Shown here one piece after another: positions 55,710 through 63,949 of a stretch of 64,000 bases of DNA. Position numbers and translations under genes: made by a program. Numbering within the stretch: position 1 is the first letter of the stretch; each line of letters begins with the position of its first letter. This stretch comes from Candidatus Heimdallarchaeota archaeon (GTDB lineage: Archaea > Asgardarchaeota > Heimdallarchaeia > Heimdallarchaeales > Heimdallarchaeaceae), in NCBI GenBank assembly GCA_018238545.1, contig JABCTC010000006.1, positions 40,609 through 104,608 on the forward strand, in the 5' to 3' direction. Below the pieces are notes generated by a model, which did not search any database, was not told the origin of the DNA, and saw nothing but the letters and a program-made list of their open reading frames with translations.

Positions 55710-56501
55710 TTAGGCTAGACCTCCTCCATCAACAATTATGACTGTTCCTGTTACCCAGCTTGAAAGATCACTAGCAAGAAATAGAACTGCATTAGCTACG
55801 TCTTGAGGATTACCTACACGATTGAGAGGACGATCAGCAGCTTCCTTCATGAATTCATCTTCATCAACGCCCAATTGCTTTGCTTCTCCTCTTAATAGTG
55901 GAGTGTCGACATCTCCAGGGCAAACACAATTAACGCGAATCCCGTGCTTACCATGGTCAATTGCCATTGCGCGTGTCATGTTTACAACACCACCTTTTGC
56001 TGCACAATAAGCTACAGCATTAGAACCGCCCTTAATTCCCCAACCAGAACCATTGTTAATTATGCTCCCACCTTTACCTTTGATCATGATTGGAATTACG
56101 TACCGAGAAAGCAGATAGATTGATTTCATGTTAACATCTACTACTAAATCCCAATCTTCTTCTTCTAACTCTACAATGTTCTTGCGTCGTATCACGCCAG
56201 CATTGTTAAACAAAATATCTACTCTACCAAACTCTTTGTAAATAGATTCAACTGTTTTATTACACTCTGCATCGGAAGTTACGTTGCAAAGGAAAAATTT
56301 AGCCTCTCCTCCTTCTTCTTTTATTTGTTTAGCTGCACCGCTCCCTTCTTTTTCATTAATATCTATTAATGTTACAATGGCACCCATCTCTGCGAGAAGT
56401 TTAGCTGTTGCTAATCCCATACCTGAGGCTGCTCCAGTAACTATTGCTACTTTTTCTTTCAACGAAATAAGATTTACAATTCTATTGTTTTTTGTATTCA
56501 T
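55710..56501 (-). CDS. Short-chain dehydrogenase/reductase A
   Basis: 263 residues. Cofactor motif VTGAASGMGLATAKL (~18-32), NNAGVIRR, catalytic Ser region INNGSGWGIKG and YCAAKGGVVNM (Tyr-x-x-x-Lys), then RVNCVCPGDVDTPLL and the C-terminal WVTGTVIIVDGG. An Asp after the second strand (TLIDINEKEG) favours NAD over NADP. The substrate is unknown. It is 37 bases downstream of another SDR in the same direction; they may come from one duplication but differ clearly. Confidence 0.9.
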   Translation of the reverse strand: MNTKNNRIVNLISLKEKVAIVTGAASGMGLATAKLLAEMGAIVTLIDINEKEGSGAAKQIKEEGGEAKFFLCNVTSDAECNKTVESIYKEFGRVDILFNNAGVIRRKNIVELEEEDWDLVVDVNMKSIYLLSRYVIPIMIKGKGGSIINNGSGWGIKGGSNAVAYCAAKGGVVNMTRAMAIDHGKHGIRVNCVCPGDVDTPLLRGEAKQLGVDEDEFMKEAADRPLNRVGNPQDVANAVLFLASDLSSWVTGTVIIVDGGGLA

Positions 56502-56538
56502 AGAGTTTCATCCCGATAATCTTCTTGTTTTGTGAAAT

Positions 56539-57306
56539 TTAATCCTCCAGTGGAGTATACGGACCAGCTGTTTCTCCACCATCAATATTTATTGCTTGAC
56601 CAGTAATGTATGCCGCTTCTGCTGATGCTAAGAAGGCAAATAGGCTGGCAACCTCTTTAGGTTCAGCATGACGATTCAAAGGTATTTTCGAATTAATCAC
56701 TTCCAGCATTTCAGGAGTATATTCAGCTTTTTGCATTGGTGTGAGTACATATCCAGGACAAATGGCATTTACTCTTAACCATGGAGCAAATTCTAGGGCT
56801 AACGATTTCGCTAGAAGGATTACACCTGCTTTTGAACTATTATAATCAGCATAATATGAATGTCCCTCAGTTCCATTAGTGGAACCTGTTAACAGAACAA
56901 CTCCAGAAAGCTGTTTCTTCATTCTTATTATTGCTTCTTTTGCACACAGAAACATTCCATCTAGATTTACTCGAAGAACTTTAGACCATTGTTCATAACT
57001 AATCTTAAGAAAAGGGTTACGAAAACTTATCCCGGCATTAGAAATTAGCACGTCAATCCCACCAAGAATATTGTCGATCTTCCTAAACGCTGCCTCAACA
57101 TCCTCGGGATTACTAACATCAGCATACACCCCACCTTTGATCTCAGGAATGACCGATGAAATATTTTCTAAATCCTTTTTATTCCAATCAATAATAACAA
57201 CCTTAGCTCCTTCATCCACAAAACGTTTAGCTGTAGCTAATCCTATACCACTTGCTCCACCTGTTATTACAACTCTCTTCCCACTAAGATCTTTGTATAT
57301 ACCCAT
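56539..57306 (-). CDS. Short-chain dehydrogenase/reductase B
   Basis: 255 residues. VITGGASGIGLATAKRF, an Asp-containing VIIDWNKKD (NAD preference), ISNAGISFRNP, LLTGSTNGTEG and YYADYNSSKAGVILLAKSLA (catalytic Tyr and Lys), then NAICPGYVLTPMQ and YITGQAINIDGG. Substrate unknown. First gene of the SDR pair, upstream of SDR A. Start at ATG 57306, since GIYKDLSGKRV leads straight into the Rossmann strand. Confidence 0.9.
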   Translation of the reverse strand: MGIYKDLSGKRVVITGGASGIGLATAKRFVDEGAKVVIIDWNKKDLENISSVIPEIKGGVYADVSNPEDVEAAFRKIDNILGGIDVLISNAGISFRNPFLKISYEQWSKVLRVNLDGMFLCAKEAIIRMKKQLSGVVLLTGSTNGTEGHSYYADYNSSKAGVILLAKSLALEFAPWLRVNAICPGYVLTPMQKAEYTPEMLEVINSKIPLNRHAEPKEVASLFAFLASAEAAYITGQAINIDGGETAGPYTPLED

Positions 57307-57516
57307 TATTGTTCACTATACTGTACAAATCTGGTTATCATATTTTATTTTTTCGCAGATAATTGTTACAATAATTCCATCCATGATAAATAGTTAGTAA
57401 TACTATATTCTTGTTCCAACCGGTTCGTTAAGAAACTATATCTCTAATCGCTCCTTGTACTATATCGTATAGAGTATTTCTTTTTCTATATTACATAAAT
57501 AATACGCTATAATTAC

Positions 57517-58593
57517 ATGGTAAAAACGACAGAATTCAAAAGATTTTATAAGAAACTCTATTCTCTATTATTTATTATGAAAAAGAAAAACATTATTGCT
57601 ATAATTATGACCGCTATTGGGATAGCACTCATAACAAGTGCATTAGTTATAGTTTATGCATCCTATCCTCCAAGAGGGAATACAATAGATGCAGCAATAA
57701 CTGATTATTTCTATAATAATAGAAGTGATGCTCTCGAACTCATAATGTACATAATAACATATTTGGGAGAAATTTTAGTATACATTGGTATGTTACTCCT
57801 TCTTTATTATCTCTGGGATAAAAAGAGAACTTATAGAACAATGTCACTATTAATATCATCTACAGTTATTAACGTTTCAACTAAAGCAATCTTTGATTTA
57901 CCAAGACCACCTAGCGTTCAGCACTCAGATTATATAAAAGAAATATCTCCTGGATTACCAAGTGGTCACGCACAACTGAGTACAACTTTTTGGGGTATGC
58001 TTGGAATTTTTCTGAAGAAGGTAATGATCGTTTTCTCGATTCTATTACCCTTGTTAATAGGTTTCTCTAGAATATATCTAGGTGTACATTGGTTTACTGA
58101 TGTGATAATGGGATATGGTATAGCCTTAATCATACTGGCATTGTACATCTTCTTTGGTGAATACGTTGAGAATTTTCTCAATGAGAAGTCAACAATAATT
58201 AAAATCTTAGTAACTATTGCAATATGTGCCATTTTTGCTATTCTCGCAATTTTCTTATTTTATAACCGAGTTGAGCATTATGAAGAACAAATTTCTTCTG
58301 CCCTGAAACTCATTGTGATGCTTGCTACACTTTCTATTTCCTATTCAGTTGAAGGTTCACTAATTAATTTCAGTAATGAAATTGATAGATGGTGGAAATA
58401 CCTTGTTAGGATTTTGATTGGAGCTATAACTTTTGGTATCTTCTATTTTGGAGTGTCAATGCTATTTGATCTTGCTATCAACGCTGTAGCTTGGGTAGGT
58501 ATAGAATTAACACTAGACCTAATTAGATATGCAATGCTTGGTCCTGCCCTCATCCTATTTGCTCCTTGGATAATGATGAAGTTAAAAGTCTAA
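57517..58593 (+). CDS. PAP2-family membrane phosphatase
   Basis: 358 residues with about eight hydrophobic segments. The three PAP2 motifs are in place: KAIFDLPRPP (K-x6-RP, ~128), GLPSGHAQLS (PSGH, ~147), and SRIYLGVHWFTDVIMG (SR-x5-H-x3-D, ~187). Such enzymes dephosphorylate lipid phosphates or diphosphates such as polyprenyl carriers on the membrane. The C-terminal ~140 residues add a further membrane part. ATG 57517 is used; the internal ATG 57577 (MKKKN, before the first TM) is possible. Confidence 0.88.
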   Translation: MVKTTEFKRFYKKLYSLLFIMKKKNIIAIIMTAIGIALITSALVIVYASYPPRGNTIDAAITDYFYNNRSDALELIMYIITYLGEILVYIGMLLLLYYLWDKKRTYRTMSLLISSTVINVSTKAIFDLPRPPSVQHSDYIKEISPGLPSGHAQLSTTFWGMLGIFLKKVMIVFSILLPLLIGFSRIYLGVHWFTDVIMGYGIALIILALYIFFGEYVENFLNEKSTIIKILVTIAICAIFAILAIFLFYNRVEHYEEQISSALKLIVMLATLSISYSVEGSLINFSNEIDRWWKYLVRILIGAITFGIFYFGVSMLFDLAINAVAWVGIELTLDLIRYAMLGPALILFAPWIMMKLKV

Positions 58594-58605
58594 AATAACT
58601 TCATA

Positions 58606-58628
58606 CTTTTTTCTTTTTTTTATTTTTG
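58606..58628 (+). terminator. T-rich terminator after the PAP2 gene
   Basis: CTTTTTTCTTTTTTTTATTTTTG follows the stop by about a dozen bases: three long T runs, typical of archaeal intrinsic termination. Confidence 0.5.
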
Positions 58629-58715
58629 TGAATGCAAGAAAGCTTATTATTGTCTCTCAACATTAGATTTTTAAAGTAAATCTGACTGGTCAATTTAGTT
58701 GAAAGAGGATTCAAA

Positions 58716-59285
58716 ATGCACGAGGAAATTAAACTCTTCAATAAATGGGACTTCAACGAAGTAGAAGTAAGTGATTTAGGTCTACAAAGATACATCTCTC
58801 TTCACCCCGTATATTTTCCACATTCAGGTGGTAGATATCAGGATCAAAGGTTCAAGAAAGCTGAGATGAGCATCGTTGAAAGATTTACCAACAAATTGAT
58901 GAAGAGAGGTAAAAATGCCGGTAAAAAGCAGAGAGCAATCAATATTGTAAGAATAGCTTTCGATATAATTTACGAGAGAACTGGCGAAAATCCCATACAA
59001 GTTTTAGTAAATGCTATTACCAATGTTGCACCCAGAGAAGAAACAACTCGTTTAACATATGGTGGTGTAGCGCAACATATTGCAGTGGATATTTCCCCTC
59101 TCAGAAGAGTTGATCTTGCACTAAGATATATGTCCAACGCAATTAAGCAAAAAAGTTTCAACAACGTAAAAAGTGTTGATGAAGTCACTGCTGAAGAATT
59201 AATCCTTGCCTCCAAAGGAGACCAAGCAAGTGCAGCAGTTAAAAAGAGACTAGAGATAGAACGAATTGCTCTATCAGCTAGATAA
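58716..59285 (+). CDS. rps7: Ribosomal protein S7
   Basis: 189 residues, archaeal/eukaryotic uS7. LFNKWDFNEVEVSDLGLQRYISLHP opens it, with ERFTNKLMKRGKNAGKK and NPIQVLVNAITNVAPREETTRL in the middle, and the conserved SPLRRVDLALRYMSNA. The usual partners (rps12 before, EF-2/EF-1A after) are not adjacent: rps12 is 33 kb away. A tiny ORF with a strong ribosome binding site follows. Confidence 0.96.
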   Translation: MHEEIKLFNKWDFNEVEVSDLGLQRYISLHPVYFPHSGGRYQDQRFKKAEMSIVERFTNKLMKRGKNAGKKQRAINIVRIAFDIIYERTGENPIQVLVNAITNVAPREETTRLTYGGVAQHIAVDISPLRRVDLALRYMSNAIKQKSFNNVKSVDEVTAEELILASKGDQASAAVKKRLEIERIALSAR

Positions 59286-59307
59286 AGATTAAAAAAAGGT
59301 GGAAACA

Positions 59308-59337
59308 ATGGGTAAGAATCCCAATATTTTCTACTAG
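59308..59337 (+). other. Nine-codon ORF with strong ribosome binding site after rps7
   Basis: AAGGTGGA sits six bases before an ATG that opens MGKNPNIFY and then stops. In many archaea rps7 is followed by an elongation-factor gene starting with M-x-K-x-K-P. So this may be the surviving initiation region of a lost elongation-factor gene. It may equally be a leader peptide or chance. Confidence 0.3.
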
Positions 59338-59502
59338 AGTGATAATCTTTACAAGCGAAAAGCAATCGTAAATGAGCTTGTTTGGGCTTCTTAAAACTAA
59401 TTTCTTTTAGATGATTTAATTATTATATAATAATTTTTGACAAAAAGTCATATTTACGAGAAAAATGAGCAACACTATATTCTATAATAGATTCATAGTA
59501 AA

Positions 59503-60630
59503 CTATCTTTCAATATACGTACTTTTAACTTTTGTTTGTTTTCCGCCTTTTTTTCTGTTTTTTAAAAACTTGGGGTGGAATGTCTCATTAAAATTTTCAA
59601 TTTCTTTTAACAATTGCATTTGATGTTGAAAGTTTTCATTGTTTACTTGTCCTCTATAACTGTTAATTTCAACCTTTATATCAACGTATTCACAATAATT
59701 CTTACATATATTATGGTATTTTTTATGATGTTGATTTGATTTATTTGTGACTAAAAGTTCTACAAATCTCTGATCTTGATGTAGGTTTGTCAAATAGTAG
59801 TTGATGATTATTTGCTGTGTTACTAATACAGCATTAACAAATAAGATCAATGATTTAGTCAATCTGATACCCGATAAGTTTTCAGAATATTTGATTACGT
59901 TATTTTCCATTCTTCTTGATAAAGGTATTAGATATGGAATGCTATGTCCTGCTTTGTGCATCACATTTTCTTTTTGATTATGAGAAATCTCTTCAATATG
60001 AAGTTCAGGTATCCACATGGCTTTATGAAAATAGTTATTTCGAATTTGTATGGCAAATCGACAAAATTTTGGAATATGTGAAAACAAAGATGACAAAAAC
60101 TCTCTTTCCCAATCATATACTTGATGAACAAATCTCAATTCTTCCTCTGATAAACTAAATTCATCTAAATTGGCGATATTATAGATGTATTCAAACATCA
60201 ATTTTTCTGGACTATTGTTAATGAATGATATTAAATCACTGTAATCCAAACCATTTTCTATTATTTTTGTCTTTTTCTTTATATTTTCTTCTTGTAAACT
60301 GTAGATTAAATTCATCAACATTTCAATTTCTCTGAAAACCTTAGAAATAACATCTATTGATTGATCAGTTTCCAGCAACTTTAACCAGAAATATCTTTTA
60401 TCCAATGAATCTTTGTTTTCTTCTGTTTCATCTTTATTCATTAGTTCAATCAGCTTATCTTGCTCCTGTCTGTACAAGTTAGAAAACTCTAAATAAGCAT
60501 CAAAAATAGGAATTTTTGACTTTTCTATTGCATATTGTACTAATACTAATAGGTCATTCAAGACTTGTTTCTGATTTTTTTGCTGTTTAGAAAAAGATTG
60601 ATATAACGAAGAACTTTTACGAGATCTCAT
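59503..60630 (-). CDS. Uncharacterised 375-residue protein with HEPN-like RX4H motif
   Basis: Not recognised as a named family. It is mostly helical. RNNYFH (R197 to H202) is an RX4H motif in a helix preceded by a hydrophobic run, as in HEPN ribonucleases. The C terminus is very basic (KNRKKGGKQTKVKSTY). It is the last gene on the minus strand of the island, 192 bases after the QueC-like gene. HEPN proteins often serve as effector RNases in defence systems; whether this one is linked to the Qat-like genes is inference. Confidence 0.5.
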   Translation of the reverse strand: MRSRKSSSLYQSFSKQQKNQKQVLNDLLVLVQYAIEKSKIPIFDAYLEFSNLYRQEQDKLIELMNKDETEENKDSLDKRYFWLKLLETDQSIDVISKVFREIEMLMNLIYSLQEENIKKKTKIIENGLDYSDLISFINNSPEKLMFEYIYNIANLDEFSLSEEELRFVHQVYDWEREFLSSLFSHIPKFCRFAIQIRNNYFHKAMWIPELHIEEISHNQKENVMHKAGHSIPYLIPLSRRMENNVIKYSENLSGIRLTKSLILFVNAVLVTQQIIINYYLTNLHQDQRFVELLVTNKSNQHHKKYHNICKNYCEYVDIKVEINSYRGQVNNENFQHQMQLLKEIENFNETFHPKFLKNRKKGGKQTKVKSTYIER

Positions 60631-60822
60631 ACTACCCAGTTAATCTTGAGATATTTAATCGTTTCAGAACTTTGGATAAATTGTTCAAACTTTTGAAAAT
60701 ATGAACAGAGAGGTATTTGGTATACTGTTGCCTAAAAAAATATGTAACAATAGAACAAACCAATACTTGAAAAGTTGGAAGAAACCTTTCAAATAGGTAA
60801 CACACAATTAAGCTTAATCAAA

Positions 60823-62193
60823 TTATTCTAGTTCTTTCATTCTATTATTTAATCTGACCTTAAATTTTGCAAGAAGAGACTTTATTGATTTTCCTAATAC
60901 AAAATTTTGCATAGGAAGATTATTTTTTCTATAATATTCATTAATTCCTATTAAAATATCCAGTGCAAATGATTTCTGAAGGGATAATATATCTAAATCC
61001 TCAAATTCGGAGAAATGGCTGTTTTGATTTAGTTCTATTGTACTTCTAATAAAATGATTTAATTCGTTTATTTTTGTGCGCTCTAGAATGTCATAACAAT
61101 AATCTAGTAATGAAATTAATGTATAAAAATCATTTTTATATTTGTATTTAGAAATCTCTGACATTGTTTGAAAATCCATTGGCATTTGCTTATACAATGC
61201 TTTATTTTCATCAATTCCTACAGCCAATAAAGCTGTCATTCTTATAAAACATGCTAAACATGTTCCGCAATGGTAATGTCCAATATCTCGCAAATTGTTT
61301 TTCTTTAGTTTGTCACGCCTATTTGGGTGAGTACATGAATAGGAAAGGTGAATAAGTTTTTTCCTGTCCTTCAAGGTTTTAACTACATCAGCTTTAGTTT
61401 CTTTTGCTAATGAATCAGATAGTTTTATGCCAGTTAAATCAAAAGCAATATTAGCTATTTTTTCCATTAAATAGGGCGATACTGTTCTTGTTGGTTCTAT
61501 TGAAATGTCAAATTTAGGTAAGGTTGCAATAGCACCGTTTTCTGGTATAATTACTTCTTTTGCATTTACTGAATCGGCTATTGCTATTCCATTAAGAGCA
61601 TATGCTACAGCTCTACTATTGATTATGCCTTGCTCTTTTTCTTGTTTACATTTAATTCCAAAATAGTTTATCTCCACCAAATCTAGTCTGATCTTGAACA
61701 TTTTTTCCAGTTCTGATACCAGATTTCTTACATTTCTTGTTACTTTTTTGTTATGATTTGTGTAACATAACAGTATTTTCTCTCTATTTTCGATACTTCT
61801 CACTGTTTGTGTAAGTGAATCTAATCCTCCTGAAAATAATATTACTTTATCATATTTTTGATTATTTTCAATAATCTCTGAATTATATTTTATAGGCATT
61901 ATTTTCAATTTGAATCTATCTGTAAGACCGTTAAAGAAATATATTAACTCTTGAGTTATGCTTTGTATTTTTTGGAAATATTTATCATTGCAAAAGAACA
62001 CTGAAAATTCTTGCTCATTGAAAACAGAACTGTTTACATAGTATAGATAAGCACCATATTTAACAAGATCAATTCCCTTATCTGACAGAATGACTTCTTT
62101 TTTATCTTTACTTTCAACTGAAATAAGTTTTTGTATTTCTTTTCTATTTTTACTCTCAAGTATTTGATATATTTTTATGTGTCCTTGAACCAT
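60823..62193 (-). CDS. QatC-like QueC-family protein
   Basis: 456 residues, twice the size of tRNA-pathway QueC (~230). N-terminal ~105 residues are an extra domain. The PP-loop ATPase domain has SGGLDS (121-126) and the QueC zinc set Cys287, Cys309, Cys312 and Cys315 in SCTHPN...HCGTCLAC. A C-terminal helical extension of ~130 residues follows. Large QueC-like proteins with this layout are QatC of the QatABCD anti-phage system and Cap9 of type IV CBASS. GGAGCGGAG precedes the ATG; 18 bases after the 102-residue gene. Resident tRNA QueC is an alternative but does not explain the length or neighbours. Confidence 0.75.
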   Translation of the reverse strand: MVQGHIKIYQILESKNRKEIQKLISVESKDKKEVILSDKGIDLVKYGAYLYYVNSSVFNEQEFSVFFCNDKYFQKIQSITQELIYFFNGLTDRFKLKIMPIKYNSEIIENNQKYDKVILFSGGLDSLTQTVRSIENREKILLCYTNHNKKVTRNVRNLVSELEKMFKIRLDLVEINYFGIKCKQEKEQGIINSRAVAYALNGIAIADSVNAKEVIIPENGAIATLPKFDISIEPTRTVSPYLMEKIANIAFDLTGIKLSDSLAKETKADVVKTLKDRKKLIHLSYSCTHPNRRDKLKKNNLRDIGHYHCGTCLACFIRMTALLAVGIDENKALYKQMPMDFQTMSEISKYKYKNDFYTLISLLDYCYDILERTKINELNHFIRSTIELNQNSHFSEFEDLDILSLQKSFALDILIGINEYYRKNNLPMQNFVLGKSIKSLLAKFKVRLNNRMKELE

Positions 62194-62211
62194 TCAGCTC
62201 CGCTCCGTTTA

Positions 62212-62520
62212 TTATTTGTGTATTTTTAGTATATCTGCTATTATTCTTCTTATTTTTTGTTCATTTTCATTATTTTCAAAGTCTTCAATGGATTTAATAC
62301 CTTGTTCGTTCAATTTGTTCACTATTTTTGAAGCAATTTTCTTTGCAGTTTCTGCCACTAAATCTTCTATATTTTTACGTATCTTATTGGGATCGCCCTC
62401 TGTTTCTTCAAAGCTATAAAATTCTTCTGTAAAGTTTCTTTTAATTAAATCCAATGTAAGATTCTTTAAATAGTTTTCAACAACAGATTGGATTATTTGA
62501 TTTAAAGTTAATTCTTTCAT
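62212..62520 (-). CDS. Small helical protein of the Qat-like operon
   Basis: 102 residues, nearly all predicted helix, acidic and lysine rich (ENYLKNLTLDLIKRNF, then NIEDLVAETAKKIASKIVNKL). No family is recognised. Its ATG directly follows the stop of the MGTA protein, with AGGTGAT inside that gene as ribosome binding site, so the two are tightly coupled. It could be the C-terminal half of a split QatB, since the two products together (~230 residues) approach a single QatB-like chain. That is inference. Confidence 0.6.
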   Translation of the reverse strand: MKELTLNQIIQSVVENYLKNLTLDLIKRNFTEEFYSFEETEGDPNKIRKNIEDLVAETAKKIASKIVNKLNEQGIKSIEDFENNENEQKIRRIIADILKIHK

Positions 62521-62913
62521 TTAATCACCTATAAGTCTTGAATAGCTCTCTTCTATTGCCCAAGTCGCTGCTCTTTTTGCATATTGACCAATATTTCTTC
62601 CCAAAAAAGGTCCGCCTATTGCAGCCATTGTGACATCTGCTAATCCTGATGTAAAGCCCTCTATAGCAAATGTTCTTGCAGCCTCAATTGCTCCTGCGGA
62701 TCTAGATCCTGTCTTTTGATACATTTTATAACCCGCAATTCCAGATTTAATTACATCATATATTGTTCCTACACCAGCTAAATTAGCTGCAAGATCTATT
62801 GTTTTATCTGCCATTTTTGCAAAATTATTTTCTTTTATAGAAGAACGAACCTCTTCAGAAATTTTTTTATATTTGCTATCATTCAATGGAGCAGACCTAG
62901 AAGCGGTACCCAT
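62521..62913 (-). CDS. QatB-like small protein, MGTA N terminus
   Basis: 130 residues from ATG 62913 (MGTASRSAPLN); GAGGG five bases upstream decides this start over the track's, five codons earlier. Ala/Gly-rich helices follow (DLAANLAGVGTIYDVIKSG, TMAAIGGPFLGRNIGQYAKRAA). From memory, QatB-type proteins start with Met-Gly-Thr-Ser, and QueC-like defence enzymes have been reported to attach a deazaguanine to a partner's exposed N-terminal Gly. The MGT start fits such a substrate. It is the first gene of the minus-strand operon before the QatC-like gene. Confidence 0.6.
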   Translation of the reverse strand: MGTASRSAPLNDSKYKKISEEVRSSIKENNFAKMADKTIDLAANLAGVGTIYDVIKSGIAGYKMYQKTGSRSAGAIEAARTFAIEGFTSGLADVTMAAIGGPFLGRNIGQYAKRAATWAIEESYSRLIGD

Positions 62914-62925
62914 AATTTCCCTCAT

Positions 62926-62935
62926 CAATTAATTG
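62926..62935. promoter_or_regulatory. Palindrome between divergent Qat-like genes
   Basis: CAATTAATTG is a perfect 10-base palindrome in the 36 bases separating the two start codons. It is suited to a shared operator or a two-way promoter element. Confidence 0.35.
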
Positions 62936-62949
62936 TATGGTGAATTAAT

Positions 62950-63690
62950 ATGTTTTCAGAATATAAATTTTATGATATTCATAGTCATTTACACACTTGT
63001 TTGAACAAAATGTTGTTTGATGAACCATTTCTAGCTAAGCTTAAGCAAATGTCTATCGGCATTATCTTAGCTACTGAAGATTTTTTAGATTTTGAAGAAG
63101 CTACAAGAATTAGTACTAGATTGGGTTCCGTATTATCTGTAGGTCTTGGTTTTCATCCTAAAAATTATACCTATTTTGAACAGTTTTCCAGAATTTTATT
63201 CGATCGAATGGAAAATGTAGATATAATATCTGAAATTGGATTAGATAAGAATTCTAAGTGTCCAATGAACCAGCAAGAAACCTATTTATATGAGATGCTT
63301 TCCAATCTATCTTCCACACACATAATACAATTTCACTCCCCATCTTTGTCTTCTTCAATCTTGGATATTTTATCATCGTTTCATTTCAAGAAAGTTATTT
63401 TTCATCGTTTCAATGGTACTATGAATGAGTTAGAGCGAATAATTGATCAAGGATACTTCATTTCTGTTAATGTTGATGATATTCCAGCATTGTCTCGCAA
63501 CAATCTGATACAAAATTGTCCTCTTTCACAGATTTTAACAGAAACCGATTTTCCATATTGTAAGAATAAAAATTATTTAACTATTCTTCCCAAGCTAATA
63601 GAAAAGATTGCACAGATAAAAAATAGGTGTAAAGATGAAATTAGAACAACCATAAAAACAACCATCAATAATATTTTAGTTGAAAACTGA
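62950..63690 (+). CDS. TatD-family nuclease, QatD-like
   Basis: 246 residues. TatD metal ligands in order: H11 and H13 in DIHSHLH, E95 in SEIGLDKN, H129 in IQFHSPS, H152 in IFHRFNGT, and D200 in TETDFPY. All are conserved, so it should be an active metal-dependent deoxyribonuclease or hydrolase. GGTGA lies before the ATG. It is divergent from the MGTA/QatC-like operon with only 36 bases between starts. A TatD-type nuclease next to a large QueC-like protein is the QatC/QatD pairing. A housekeeping TatD is the alternative. Confidence 0.78.
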   Translation: MFSEYKFYDIHSHLHTCLNKMLFDEPFLAKLKQMSIGIILATEDFLDFEEATRISTRLGSVLSVGLGFHPKNYTYFEQFSRILFDRMENVDIISEIGLDKNSKCPMNQQETYLYEMLSNLSSTHIIQFHSPSLSSSILDILSSFHFKKVIFHRFNGTMNELERIIDQGYFISVNVDDIPALSRNNLIQNCPLSQILTETDFPYCKNKNYLTILPKLIEKIAQIKNRCKDEIRTTIKTTINNILVEN

Positions 63691-63742
63691 AAATGCAGAC
63701 TTTTGAGTATATACTTCTACTATACATTGTTTCTTTAATTAA

Positions 63743-63949
63743 ACCCAATGTAACATCCTTGAGCCAAAAGACATCCATACTAACTTAATCTCTTTGCATG
63801 ACCTCTTCACAAATGAATTTCTTGAAACGTTCAATTATCTTCCTTTCTTCAGGATTATTAGGGTTGTAGCATTTAATGAAGTCTTTCAGTTCTTCATAAG
63901 TGAGAGGATTCTGTTTACGAGTGAATATTGATTTCTCCTCTTTTTCTGT
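63743..63949 (-). pseudogene. hsdM: Relic of type I restriction-modification HsdM C terminus
   Basis: On the minus strand: FTRKQNPLTYEELKDFIKCY, NPEERKIIERFKKF, EEVMQRD, a TAA, then VSMDVFWLKDVTLG in the same frame. HsdM (N6-adenine methylase) subunits typically end with a region like K-Q-N-P-L-T...DF-x-E-C-Y...ERFK-x-F-x-Y-E-E-I-x-x-RDK-x-x-LDIFWLKD. The expected Lys codon (AAA) after RD is TAA here. An upstream stop and no start make it a decayed fragment, filling most of the 310 bases after the TatD-like gene. Confidence 0.65.

Noticed and set aside
60631-60822. Small gene between the HEPN-like and QueC-like genes
   Set aside because: Both strands of this 192-base gap have frequent stops and no ribosome binding site; nothing found.
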